Of a stretch of 64,000 nt of DNA, positions 41,960 to 52,500 are shown piece after piece. Origin of the DNA: Rhynchopus euleeides (taxonomy: Eukaryota; Euglenozoa; Diplonemea; Diplonemida; Diplonemidae); assembly GCA_963210315.1 (NCBI GenBank), contig OY723319.1, positions 1,116,001 to 1,180,000 on the forward strand. The letters run 5' to 3'. Numbering within the stretch: position 1 is the first letter of the stretch; each line of letters opens with the position of its first letter. Below the pieces are notes generated by a model. It was not told the DNA's origin. It worked only from the letters and a program-made list of their open reading frames with translations, and did no database searches. A program made the position numbers and the translations under genes.

Positions 41960-44900
41960 ATGCCCGGGATGCGGCACCTGTTCAGGGTGGTGTTGACGTG
42001 TGCAGCGCTTGTCTCTGTGGCTTCGGGGCAGTGCACGACCTCGACCCTGGCAGGGTACCCCTGCATGCAGACGGTGTCCAGTGGCGTGGTGGTGCACTAC
42101 CAGCTTGCTGCCGACCGTGCGTCGGTGCGGCTTGCTGTGGAGGCCGCAGTGTCTGGCTATGCAGCCCTGGGTGTCGGGAGCGGGATGACAACATCCCACA
42201 TCGTGCTGGGCTATGTCACAGGTGGTGCGTCCACAGTGGAGGCGATCGTCACACCTGGGAAGACCCAGGCAGTGGTGCAGGGCGGTGTTCTGGACAAGGC
42301 GTCTGCTGCGCCGTGGCTGAGTGCCTATTCTGCGGCGGAGGCGAACGGGAAGACGACCACCAGCTTCACCTACAACATCGCACAGGGCGGGAAGATCACG
42401 AACACCGCTGCAGCGCCCTTCGTGTGGGCGACGTCGGGCAGCGACAGCCTCACAGTGCACTCTGCGAAGGGGCCGTTCACCCTGAACCTCGATGCATCGC
42501 TATCAACACCAGTGCCCACGCCGGTGCCGACACCCGTGCCCACCACCGTCGTCGTGCAGCCGCCTGTCGTCCCTGCTGTGACGCCGGTGCCCACCCCTGT
42601 CCCGACCCCAGCTCCAACGGCCGTGACCCCAGTGGTCCCGCCACCTGTCACACCGACAGTGCCCACGGGCAGCACCTGCACACCCTCCAGTCTTGCAGGG
42701 TACCCCTGCATGCAGACGGTGTCCAGTGGCGTGGTGGTGCACTACCAGCTTGCTGCTGACCGTGCGACAGTACGGCTTGCTGTGGAGGCCGCAGTGTCTG
42801 GCTATGCAGCCCTGGGTGTCGGGAGCGGGATGACAACATCCCACATCGTGCTGGGCTATGTCACAGGTGGTGCGTCCACAGTGGAGGCGATCGTCACACC
42901 TGGGAAGACCCAGGCAGTGGTTCAGGGCGGTGTTCTGAACAAGGCGTCTGCTGCGCCGTGGCTGAGTGCCTATTCTGCAGTGGAGGCGAACGGGAAGACG
43001 ATCACCAGCTTCACCTACAACATCGCACAGGGCGGGAAGATCACGAACACCGCTGCAGCGTCCTTTGTGTGGGCGACGTCGGGCAGCGACAGCCTCACAG
43101 TGCACTCTGCGAAGGGGCCGCTCACCCTGAACCTCGATGCATCGCTGCTTGTGGCATCAACACCAGTGCCCACGGGCAGCACCTGCGCACCCTCCAGTCT
43201 TGCAGGGTACCCCTGCATGCAGACGGTGTCCAGTGGTGTGGTGGTGCATTACCAGCTTGCTGCCGATCGTGCGTCGGTGCGGCTTGCTGTGGAGGCCGCA
43301 GTGTCTGGCTATGCAGCGCTGGGTGTCGGGAGCGGGATGACAACGTCCCACATCGTGCTGGGCTATGTCACAGGTGGTGCGTCCACAGTGGAGGCGATCG
43401 TCACACCTGGGAAGACCCAGGCAGTGGTGCAGGGCGGTGTTCTGAACAAGGCGTCTGCTGCGCCGTGGCTGAGTGCCTATTCTGCAGTGGAGGCGAACGG
43501 GAAGACGACTACCAGCTTCACCTACAACATTGCACAGGGCGGGAAGATCACGAACACCGCTGCGGCGCCATTCGTGTGGGCGACGTCGGGCAGCGACAGC
43601 CTCACAGTGCACTCTGCGAAGGGGCCGTTCACCCTGAACCTCGATGCATCGCGCAGCCCCTCTACTGGGCCGCCGCCTGCCGCCACACCCACGCCGGTCT
43701 TTGTGCCTGTTGTGCCTCCTGTGGTGCCTGTGACCCCCCCTGTCACCAGCACCCCTGCAGGCACGGGGGTGTGCACAGCATCTTCGTTGACTGGCTACTC
43801 CTGCCAGGTGGCCGCGCCAGTGTCAACCGGTGCTGCCACCGTGCACTGGAAGCTGTCCGCTGACAAGGCTACCATCGACTTCGCCGTCGTCGCCCCCGGC
43901 ACAGGCTACGTGGCACTGGGCTTCGGCACAAGCATGGTGCGCTCCGAGACAGTGCTGGGCTACACAGGCGCACAGGGCACCTCCGTGCAGGCGTATGACA
44001 TGCAGGGCAGAGCGGGCCCCGACAGCCTGCCCGCCTTGACGCCGGTGTGGCTGGTGCCCAACTCGGGCAAGGTGGCGCAGAGCGGCGGCAGCACCACACT
44101 GGAGTTCAGCAGGACTGTGGCGGGTGGGCTCAACGCGCTGAACCTCGCAGCGGCGGCACTGCTCGTGGCTTACCATCCCACAGATGCATCCAAAACCTAC
44201 CACGGCGCCTCCAAGACCGCCTTCACAGCTGTGCTGGACGCTTCGGGCGCCACGCCAGGTGGCGTCCCGATCGTGCCGGGCACAGGCGGTGTGCCGACCC
44301 CACCATCTGGGTGCGCATCCAGTAATCTGGCAGTGCCGAATGGCGCCGGCAACTACGGGTGCAGGTCACAGCTGACCAGTGCCCTCGCCCTGCACTGGAC
44401 AGTGCTGTCGGGCAGCCGCATGTTTGCCCTCGAGAGCACTGCGGCTGGTTACCTCGGCATTGGCTTCCCTGAAACCCCTGGCACCATGGTATGTGTTCTC
44501 CGCGTTGTTTGACCCTCGTGCATTGGTGTGTGTGTGACAGTGGGGGCAGCAGCTCGCCCGGTGCGTCCTACACTAAACTAAAAATATTAACGTGTGTGTG
44601 TGTTCTTTGATGAGTTCTGTGTGACGCTTTTCATTTTGTTCGAACACAGGGGCCGGCTACGTCGCTGATTGCCTCGTCAGATGGCACCTTTAAGTACCGC
44701 ATTCAGGGGAAGTCCCTCAGTGATGTGATCCGGGCAGATGACATCCTTCCGGTATGTAACCGCAACAGCGGCAGCTCAGACGCGTTCGTATTCTCTCTTT
44801 GATTACGCATGCAACCGTTGTGCAGAAAGTGCCATCCGAGTTCTGCCAAACCGTGCTCTACAGAGGGGTTTGGAAGTGAGGGGAAACCAGGAGCGCATCA

Positions 44901-45793
44901 AACATCACAGACACACACACACGCGCCGAGCTCTTTGTTGCGCAAGCGAACCCTCTGCCGCCCCCACTGCCCACACACCACCACAGCTCGTGACACAGCT
45001 GGGCTCGCAGTCCTCCAACGGGGCCAGGATCCTCTACTGGACGGAGGCCGCCTCCACCACAGGCCGCCAGCCGGACGCCCTGCAGGCGAGCAGCAACATG
45101 AACTTCAACTACGCATACCACACCTCGTCGCAGGGGCTTGCCGTCCACACCGACAAGGGGGGTTCGACCGTCAACCTCCTCACAGCGCAGACGACTGTCC
45201 AGGAGGCATCGTCGGATAAAGAGCTGGTGAAGACGCACGCTGCCTACATGGTGATGGCGTGGGTCTTCGTGATACCCATTGCGATTATCGCAAAGCGCGG
45301 GCTGCCTCTGGTGACGGACCAGCTCATCGGGAAGTACCCCGTGGCATTCGTGGTGCACGCGCTGCTCATCCTTGCAGGCATTGTGATGGCCGCCGTCATG
45401 ACCATACTGGCCCTTGCTGAGTTCGACAACGGCACCACCGACGCTCACAAGGAGGTCGGTATCGTCATCCTCTGCGCAGCAGGGCTGCAGGTGCTGATGC
45501 AGGTTGCGAAGTGCGACGCAGAAAGCCCCTACCGCTGGATCTTCCGGTTGGTGCACATGGTGGTGGGCCTGCTGACCGTGTCGCTGGCAACCGCGCAGAT
45601 CTTCACGGGGGCTGACAACTACGAGCGTCTCTACCCCGACGACAAGGACTTTGCGCAGGGTGTCCGGGTCACCACGATTATCGGCATGATCCTGTTCTTT
45701 GTCATCTACCTGGGCCTCGCGGTTGCCCAGTGTATGAAGAACAAGAAGAAGGAGAAGGCGATGAAGAAGGGACGTCCTGAAGACGGGGCCTAG
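41960..45793 (+). CDS. Five-DOMON plus cytochrome b561 protein (gene 1), about 1145 aa
   Basis: Exons 41960-44488, 44650-44751 and 44987-45793 join in phase 0. Signal peptide MPGMRHLFRVVLTCAALVSVASG. Four complete DOMON domains lie at about residues 30-183, 250-397, 417-565 and 610-763, joined by Pro/Thr linkers, and a fifth from ~784 to ~945 spans the introns. Domains 1-3 are nearly identical in DNA. Each has the VHYQL...YAALGVGSGM...VLGYV core. The C-terminus (~960-1120) has five membrane helices with four His (KTHAA, VVHAL, AHKEV, LVHMV) as in b561 two-haem proteins, then a basic Lys-rich tail. The family passes electrons across membranes, commonly from ascorbate, with DOMON domains facing outward binding haem or sugar. 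It is flanked by inverted copies of a mobile element. Confidence 0.9.
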
Positions 45794-48017
45794 TGCAGGT
45801 TACGTATTCCCTCACGCCATCTGACATGGAGGACAAGGTTGTGCTGTTCTCTCAGGTTGCAGGGAGGGGAGAGGGAGAGGGGGGGGAAGGTTGTGGGAGG
45901 GGGGGGGGGGGGCAAGGGCAGCACTGCCTTTCCGAGGTCCAGTGCGCCCTGTTCCGTCCCCGACGCCCCCCCACCCCACCCCCCATCTCCTTGCATGTTA
46001 GCCTCCCCCTGTTTGTAAAACCTTTTGTGATAGTTGTAGCGCCACAGGGGGCCTTCGCCACCAGATGTGACTTGGGTGAGAAGAAGTGACCAACAGCCCC
46101 ACTTCCTATCACTGGCTGACGAGCTGTGACTGGTAACGAGACACCCCCGCCCCCCCACAGAGAGTTATTTATTTTGAAAAAATGGTGTCTGCGTCTATAC
46201 CATTGAAGTACAACGCCCCCTCGGGCAACACAGTGTACGTCACTCCCGAAGGTCGCTCTCACGCGCCGGGTGTGGTCGTCGATGCCAAAAAAAATGGCGA
46301 AGAAATGGGTATGCTGTACTCCCCCAGGACAATGCGTAATTTGTGGCACCCAACACGGTGCAGCGCTAGCAAGGCCTTTGCAAGTGGATTCGGCGTAACA
46401 TGTAAGCTCTTTGTCAAAACAGCTCCACTGGTAAAACCACATGGTCTTCCTAGTGCACCGTGTCCGGGCAGCTCAGTTGGTGTCGCGCAATGGTTGTCCG
46501 GGCGCAGTTGTCAGCTCTGTTGTGCTGATGCTACACTACTCCACAGAAAGAATCCGAATAATTTTCACAGGAGGCCTTCACGCTCTGCCATGTGCACTGT
46601 GTGTGTCAAACCGGACCGCTTCACAGCAGATTCTCTGAGGCGGCCCACCTTTCTGCATCTGAGCGAGGGCCTCCCGCACAGACACCCCATAGTTGTCAAT
46701 TGAAAAAAAATAGGGAATTGTACCTCCCGCTGCCCCAGTCGTGTCGCAAAATGAAGACCCCCGGAACAGGTGTTGTGCAGATTGCCGGCAGTCTTCCTCC
46801 CTCCCCCAGTAAGAAGTCAGAACGAATGGCAGGCAGCTCGCCCCCAGCTTCTGGTAGTCTTGTCTTCCGAGCCAGAGCAAGTGGTTTTGGGCTGCCAAAC
46901 TTTAAACCGACTATCCAACATCCCCTCCCCCCGACGGTGTGTGTCCAACAGGCTGAGGCGGTTTGCTCTGTGTTCCCCTCCCGCCTTCGTTTGCCTGCCT
47001 AACGACCCACCACCCCGTCCCCTCCCAACAACATATATTGGCACGGCACAGCCTCCCACGGTCTTCTTGCTGAAAATTACCGAGAATTCGGCGTCGCCCG
47101 ACGGGGGGGGGGTGGGGCAACTGCCCCGTGCCTTTTTACTGCAACAGGGCTCCTGTGCCAGTGTCAAAAATAGGCAGCGCTTTGGGCAACAAAAGTACAG
47201 GCATCCTCATCAGGCTGCAGGGAGTTGCTTTTGTTTTACTAGTTACGAGCGACGAAGCGTAGCGAAGTCGTGAAGTAACGAAGAAATCGTACGACTGAAG
47301 CTTTTGGATTAGCACCTTCGTGCCACTTCACAGGGCCTCAACACAGCCTTGAGACAGCAAGTGTGCGATCAACAAAAAGTAGTCCGGAACTGTTCTCCCA
47401 CAGTTGCTGGACAGGGTGTCTATAATAAAGCGAAAGGAGTACGATTTTTGCCCGGATTTGGCGAACAACGCAACGGCCTCATCTTTTTTTTGTAAGTTCG
47501 GCGGAGCCAACTCTCAGGAAACTTCTCACCGTGCGGATCCTTGCGAACACTTCAGACGCCTGGAGGCTGTGGTGTTCAGCGTTCGAAGATTTTGCAAACC
47601 CCCCCCCCCCCCCCATCCATTCGCTGCCGATCCATCACACTGCGGGCGTGATATGCACACAACGGATGGCAAAACAGTTTGAAGTGGTGATTGATTTGGT
47701 AATGCCTTTTGCTGTCATTCTACGATACAGCAGGATGGGGGGGGGGGAGGGGGGACGCACAGTGGCTTCATTCAGACAGGGCGTGTGTCCTTGTTGCTAA
47801 GTAGAAGGAAAAAGAGTTTCAGGTGGGGGGGGGGTGGGGAGGGGGGGGGGGCGATATTGTATTGCATTTTTGTTGTTCCACATAAATCCACTTCATCCAC
47901 TTTCAAAGCATATCAGATGGTGTATTTCACCCCCTTCCCCCCAACCCGTTGCCTTTTTATTTCCCCCTCCCCCCCCCCCCCCCCCCACCCCGTAACGAGC
48001 CGGGGGCAGGCATGTCG
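45794..48017. other. Intergenic region with element C copy
   Basis: No gene supported. It holds poly-C/G runs (47597-47615, 47825-47850, 47965-47990) and element C at 47243-47449, followed at 47452 by a stretch shared with 12997. Confidence 0.4.
47243..47449 (+). repeat. Element C, copy 3
   Basis: TTACGAGCGACGAAG, then AAATCGTACGACTGAAGC at 47284, ending GGAGTACGATTTTT at 47449. About 85% like copy 1 by eye, with the same internal TTGCTGGACAGGGTGTCT. Confidence 0.65.
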
Positions 48018-48292
48018 CTAAGCGTCGACCGTCGACCCAGTGATTTTGGGTTTCCCCCCCCACAAAAAAGCGTCGACCCAGCGTCGACCCAGTGGACTGG
48101 GTTGACGCTTGGTCGAGGCTTGGAGCGTCGACCTAGTGGAACTGGGTTGCCATTCAAGCCTGGACCAAGCGTCAACCCATTTATTACACTGGGTCGACGC
48201 TAACCTAGCGTTGGCCCGGTTACACTGGGTCGACGCTCACCAAGCGTCGACCAAGCGTCAACCCACTTTCACTGGGTCGACGTCGAAGAGAG
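48018..48292. repeat. Satellite of GCGTCGACCCAGTG units in both orientations
   Basis: At least a dozen short units of AGCGTCGACCCA(GTG) and the inverse CACTGGGTCGACGCT, mixed head-to-head, with drifted forms (AAGCGTCAACCCA). A lone related unit (GGAGCGTCAACCCACC) lies at 48829, so 48018-48844 may be one element. It can fold into nested hairpins. Confidence 0.7.
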
Positions 48293-48307
48293 TATGGTTT
48301 TGCAGGA

Positions 48308-48780
48308 ACAGATGCTCACTACCGTGGCCTCCGGCGGCTGGGGGGCTCCGCCCCCCAGACCCCCCTGTGGCGTATGTCTCGTACTCAAGTCATTCGATTC
48401 CCACCGGGTCAGGGAATCCACCCACTCCAGTAGCCTCAGGAGGACGCAGCCAACTCACACAGAATCTGTACGCCCACAGTGAACAGATGCTCACTACCGT
48501 GGCCTCCGGCGGCTGGGGGGCCCTGCCCCCCAGACCCCCCATCTCGCGTGCCCGTCTACTAACCAAGTCCTTGCGCTTTGACGGCCGTGACATATCAGGG
48601 GGCAGCGTCGAAATCATGGTCCCGAAAGCCATTTTTTGGTTTCCTCCGGCACCCGACGGCGCGAGCGGGAGAGGAACCACGGAAGGAACCCAGCGCCTCA
48701 CACCGTGCCCACCTCGTGGTCCACCGATGGGAAAATTTGGCAACAACACGAGCGCGCGCGAAGCGCGCGCGAGAAAAATT
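48308..48780 (+). repeat. Two repeat B copies followed by hairpin A
   Basis: Repeat B at 48308 and 48483, the spacer carrying AGGAGGACGCAGCCAACTCA, shared with the spacer between the two B copies at 50300 and 50462. Hairpin A at about 48751-48772 is followed by GAGAAAAATT. Confidence 0.65.
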
Positions 48781-49179
48781 GACCCCTAGTGTTTTCCCCC
48801 CTGATCCCCCCCCCCCCCCCCCCAAAACAGGAGCGTCAACCCACCAAATCTCCAAAATCGAAAAGTTAGCGACAGGCCTGAGCCGGGGGCCAAAGAGACG
48901 CCGCAAGAACGGATAAAGAAACCTAGTACACGGTGGACTCCAGCGGGGGTAGGGTAACCCTTTTCGGGAGTCTCAACTAGGGGGAGTCCAACTCCCGCTA
49001 GCGGGAGTCTATACTCCCGCTAGGGGGAGTCTGACTCCCCCTAGCGGGAGTCTTTTCACCTATTTTCACTCATTTTTCCCATGATACCTATGCAATGTGG
49101 CACTCGTCACTGAAGTACAGCCACACCAAACGAAACGGACGTTTCCACCCATCCCAGCTCGCAGACCTGATTCACAAAA

Positions 49180-49560
49180 ATGGGGAAGACGACAACGAAG
49201 CCGGCAGCGAAGCCGGCGGCAAAGTCGATTAAGAAGAAGAAGAGCGCAGAGAGTCCCGAGGCTGCGGAGGCGACGAACATTGTGCATGATTTTTGCACGG
49301 CCTTCCCTGTTAAAAAAGGGGGCAGTGTGCTGACACTGGGATCCATTAGAAGGCTCCTAGCAACGGTGTTGAGCAAGGAGCTCCACCAGCACAGCACCCA
49401 GGTGGCCAACGCAATCATCGCCATGTCTTCCCTGACATGGATAAGTTCGCTGTCAGGGAAGTCGCAACGATGCGGAAGGAGGGCGCTCTCCGTCATATAC
49501 AAGGTGGAGGCGAAGTATGGCAAGGTGCAGGATACAAACGTGTCGTCGGGGGCAGCCTGA
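49180..49560 (+). CDS. Small lysine-rich, possibly H2B-like protein, copy 2 (126 aa)
   Basis: Same as the gene at 41260-41640 apart from one K-to-Q change. Frame intact. Conservation of the frame in two copies is weak evidence of coding, since the copies are too young to have diverged. Confidence 0.4.
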   Translation: MGKTTTKPAAKPAAKSIKKKKSAESPEAAEATNIVHDFCTAFPVKKGGSVLTLGSIRRLLATVLSKELHQHSTQVANAIIAMSSLTWISSLSGKSQRCGRRALSVIYKVEAKYGKVQDTNVSSGAA

Positions 49561-49825
49561 AGCCGCGAATGATCGCGACACGGGCGAACGGCTTGGCACC
49601 GTGGGTCTGGATAGATGCTGGAGTTCGGCCGGGTGAAACCGGAAGTCGCAGCAAAATTTGCCCCCCCAGATTTCTTCCTCAAACCCACCCGTGGGCTGAT
49701 CCGGCCTTGCACGGTGGACTCCAGCGGGGGTAGGGTACCACTACCGGGTTTAACCCTTTTCGGGAGTCTCAACTAGGGGGAGTCCAACTCCCGCTAGCGG
49801 GAGTATAGATCAGCAGTGGGCAACA

Positions 49826-51000
49826 ATGAGGCGATGCGGGGGGCGAGGGCACCGATGCTCACTGTGCGACATCCCAGAAGAACGCTGGTATCAACAGGTG
49901 CATCGATACCCGCACCTGACTCTCTCTGAGATGAAAGAGGCTGGCTACCCCTCCCTCTTGGCAGGTGTGCTTCCCAATGCCCGCTACGTCACCCCAGCAC
50001 TCCATGACTGCAAGGGGCTCGCCATGCAGCTGATCAGGGTACTGGATGACAGGGGTGGAGCTTGGGGGTTTTTTCGGGTCAGCTGACCTGATTTTCTGCA
50101 GGCCCTCACAAAAAATCAGGTCAGGGGTAAAAAGAAAAAAAAATATAGATTTTCGGGAAACCGGAAAAGTTGGCTCCTCGCCTTGGGGCCTCAAGGTGAC
50201 CAGGAGGCGTTTCGTGAGCAAAGTGACCCCAGCGACATGAGCACAGGCCTCAAACAGTCACAATAGAGGACAAATGAAGCTGCCCAACCCGTACCGTGCA
50301 ACAGACGTTTACTACCGTGGCCTCCGGTGGCTGGGGGGCTCCGCCCCCCAGACCCCCCTGTGGCATGTGCCTGTCTTGTACCCAAGCCCTTTACATCAGG
50401 GAATCTCAGTATCCTCAGGAGGACGCAGCCAACTCACACAGAATCCGTACGCCCGCAAGTCACAGATGTTCACTACCGTGGCCTCCGGCGGCTGGGAGCT
50501 CCGCCTCCCAGACCCCCCCTACGGCATGTGTTTGTCTTGTAACCAAGTCCTTGCGCGTCCGGGGCTGCATATCGGTTCCGGTACCTCGCGGGAGGCTGGG
50601 CCCGAGCACTGATCTCTGAGACGAACCGGGGGGGAACCCATAAGAAAAAATTGGCTGACCCGATCTGACCCGATCCAGCCCGCAACCCCATATTTCAAGC
50701 TCCACCCCTGCTGGATGAGACAACAAAAAAATATTCGACAAGACCTGTACAAACCTTGCACTGAATGTGTCGCAGCATGGGACAGGTGCTCAGTTCCGGA
50801 AGGTCGTGCTTGCCTGTCACAGGACACACCTACAAGGGCTTGTTCCGCTACCTCTTTGTCTCCCTTGCAGACCTCATGCATTTCCGGTATGCAGACATCC
50901 CCTGGCGCTTCTGGGGATGCAAGGATGAGTCAGCCCGGATTCCCTTCTTGCGTGCTCGGATCTCAGGGCATATATTTCACTGGTTGATGGAGCATGCCGA
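49826..51000 (+). pseudogene. Orphan element gene, copy 2, interrupted by a hAT-like insertion
   Basis: The first ~75 residues match copy 1 (two substitutions seen), then the frame is broken at 50042-50049 by a 661-bp insertion and resumes at 50711. Around the short intron (about 50740-50776) the sequence has drifted from copy 1; exon 2 (MGQVLSSGRSCLPVTGHTYK...) then continues unchanged to the gap. Not able to make the full protein unless the insertion is removed. Confidence 0.6.
50050..50710. mobile_element. hAT-like non-autonomous element, 661 bp
   Basis: Perfect 15-bp terminal inverted repeats CAGGGGTGGAGCTTG / CAAGCTCCACCCCTG and a perfect 8-bp target duplication CTGGATGA (50042-50049 and 50711-50718). 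The uninterrupted sequence in copy 1 of the host element (around 40765) proves the empty site. The 8-bp duplication and CAGGGGTG start are typical of hAT. The interior has two repeat B units (50300, 50462) and a CTGACCTGATTTT hairpin near the left end; no transposase. Confidence 0.9.
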
Positions 51001-51200
51001 NNNNNNNNNNNNNNNNNNNNNNNNNNNNNNNNNNNNNNNNNNNNNNNNNNNNNNNNNNNNNNNNNNNNNNNNNNNNNNNNNNNNNNNNNNNNNNNNNNNN
51101 NNNNNNNNNNNNNNNNNNNNNNNNNNNNNNNNNNNNNNNNNNNNNNNNNNNNNNNNNNNNNNNNNNNNNNNNNNNNNNNNNNNNNNNNNNNNNNNNNNNN
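51001..51200. other. Assembly gap (200 N)
   Basis: Exactly 200 N; true size unknown. It hides the end of the second element copy. Confidence 0.99.
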
Positions 51201-52500
51201 CTCCCCACCACCCACCCACCCCCCCCCTCCCCAACAACAAACACGTGTGTGTGGCATGGTGGCCTAACCATGCTGGCCGTTACTTCGCCAGATCCGAACA
51301 GGCTGTTTGGGTGCCTTTGCGCCGTTGTGCCAAACTGTGTCAGCTTGTCTCCATTTTAACGAGGCAGCTCGCCCCTTTCTGCACTTCTGAGTGAAGGCCC
51401 TCTATTTGTTCTCTCCCACTTGCACAAAAGATGCCCTGCCCCCACCGACAGAACGATCCCCCGTGGTCTACGCCCCTTGGGGCTCAAGCATGAATAAGCT
51501 CCTTTCCCCCCCCCGTCTACTGCAATGTGCAGTGTGCGGTGGACAGGGGGGGGGGGGGGTTGTGTTTGTGTGTGTGTGTGCGAAGTGATTAGCTCCGAAC
51601 GTTGGCACTGTCCTGCGATAACATATATCCACAGCCCTACCCACCACGCCACCAACCCCACCCACGCCGCTGCCGCCGCAATCTCAAAGCTTGGCACACA
51701 GTTATGATGCTGAGTGGGTGAGAGGACAGGCCGCCTGCTATAGATATGGACCACAGACCCAAAACGCCGGCAAAGTCTGGCGTGTGGTTGGCTGCAGTGG
51801 GGGGGGGGTTGTCACCAGAGCTCGCTCGGTGCAAACCTGCACTCAGGCAAAAGATGAACGGGTGTGTGTGATGTGTTTGGAGTGTTGCACGATGCACTGT
51901 CGTAAGGCTCTTTCAAGTGGGTGCCATGTTGTGAGGAGGTTGCAGCTGATTGAGGTTCAACTCGGCCATCCTATGGTGAGGCTTCCTGGTGCTGCCGGAG
52001 GAAGATCGGAAGAGGGGGGTGACGCGTTGCTTCTTCTTGCGGGATTCTCGCATTTTGTGTTCAGTGTGGGCACCTGTGCCTTGAGTGCCCGTTTCTCTTT
52101 GTGTGTGTTGATTCTCCTTCGGCTCCTCGAGCTTGCCCTTCACCCTTCGGGGTGGGGTCGAAAAGGGTGGTGGCAAGTGCGGTGGGTAGAGTGTGCCCGG
52201 CGGGCCAGCACCTGCCTGCCTGGGAACAGGGTAGGTGGGTGCAACACGCCACCACGGTGACAGCGGCGACCAGTTTCCGTCGTGTCAACAAGGCTCTCCC
52301 GCCCCGCCCTCCCCCCTGCCCCCTGACTTTCGCAGCTGGGGCCTCAGAGGGATTGGTGGAAGCACTGGGCGTGTGGAGTGGAGCTCGCGGTGAAGGGGGG
52401 GTGTGCATGCCTTCTGCTGGTGCCAGACACATCACCACCTGCACCCTAGATATTCACTGACACACACACACACAGCCAAGGCGAGGCAGCTCCAGCAAGC
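51201..52500. other. Intergenic, no gene seen
   Basis: No supported gene. CA and GT microsatellites near 51560 and 52460; the latter lies just before the next start codon, in its leader. Confidence 0.4.

Larger units (their letters stand above)
48929..51000. mobile_element. CACGGTGG-ended element, copy 2 (inverted, cut by the gap)
   Basis: Starts CACGGTGGACTCCAGCGGGG at 48929 and follows copy 1 in reverse: small lysine-rich gene, inner end at about 49710, palindromes, orphan gene. It continues to the N gap, so its far end is unseen. It is very similar to copy 1 (a handful of differences over ~900 bp), hence a recent transposition or segmental duplication. It carries a hAT-like insertion. Confidence 0.7.

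Noticed and set aside
22652-50552. Recurrent frames reading TVASGGWGAPPPRPP
   Set aside because: These are translations of repeat B, a GC hairpin repeat present in six copies and both orientations; no start codons or codon bias support a protein family.
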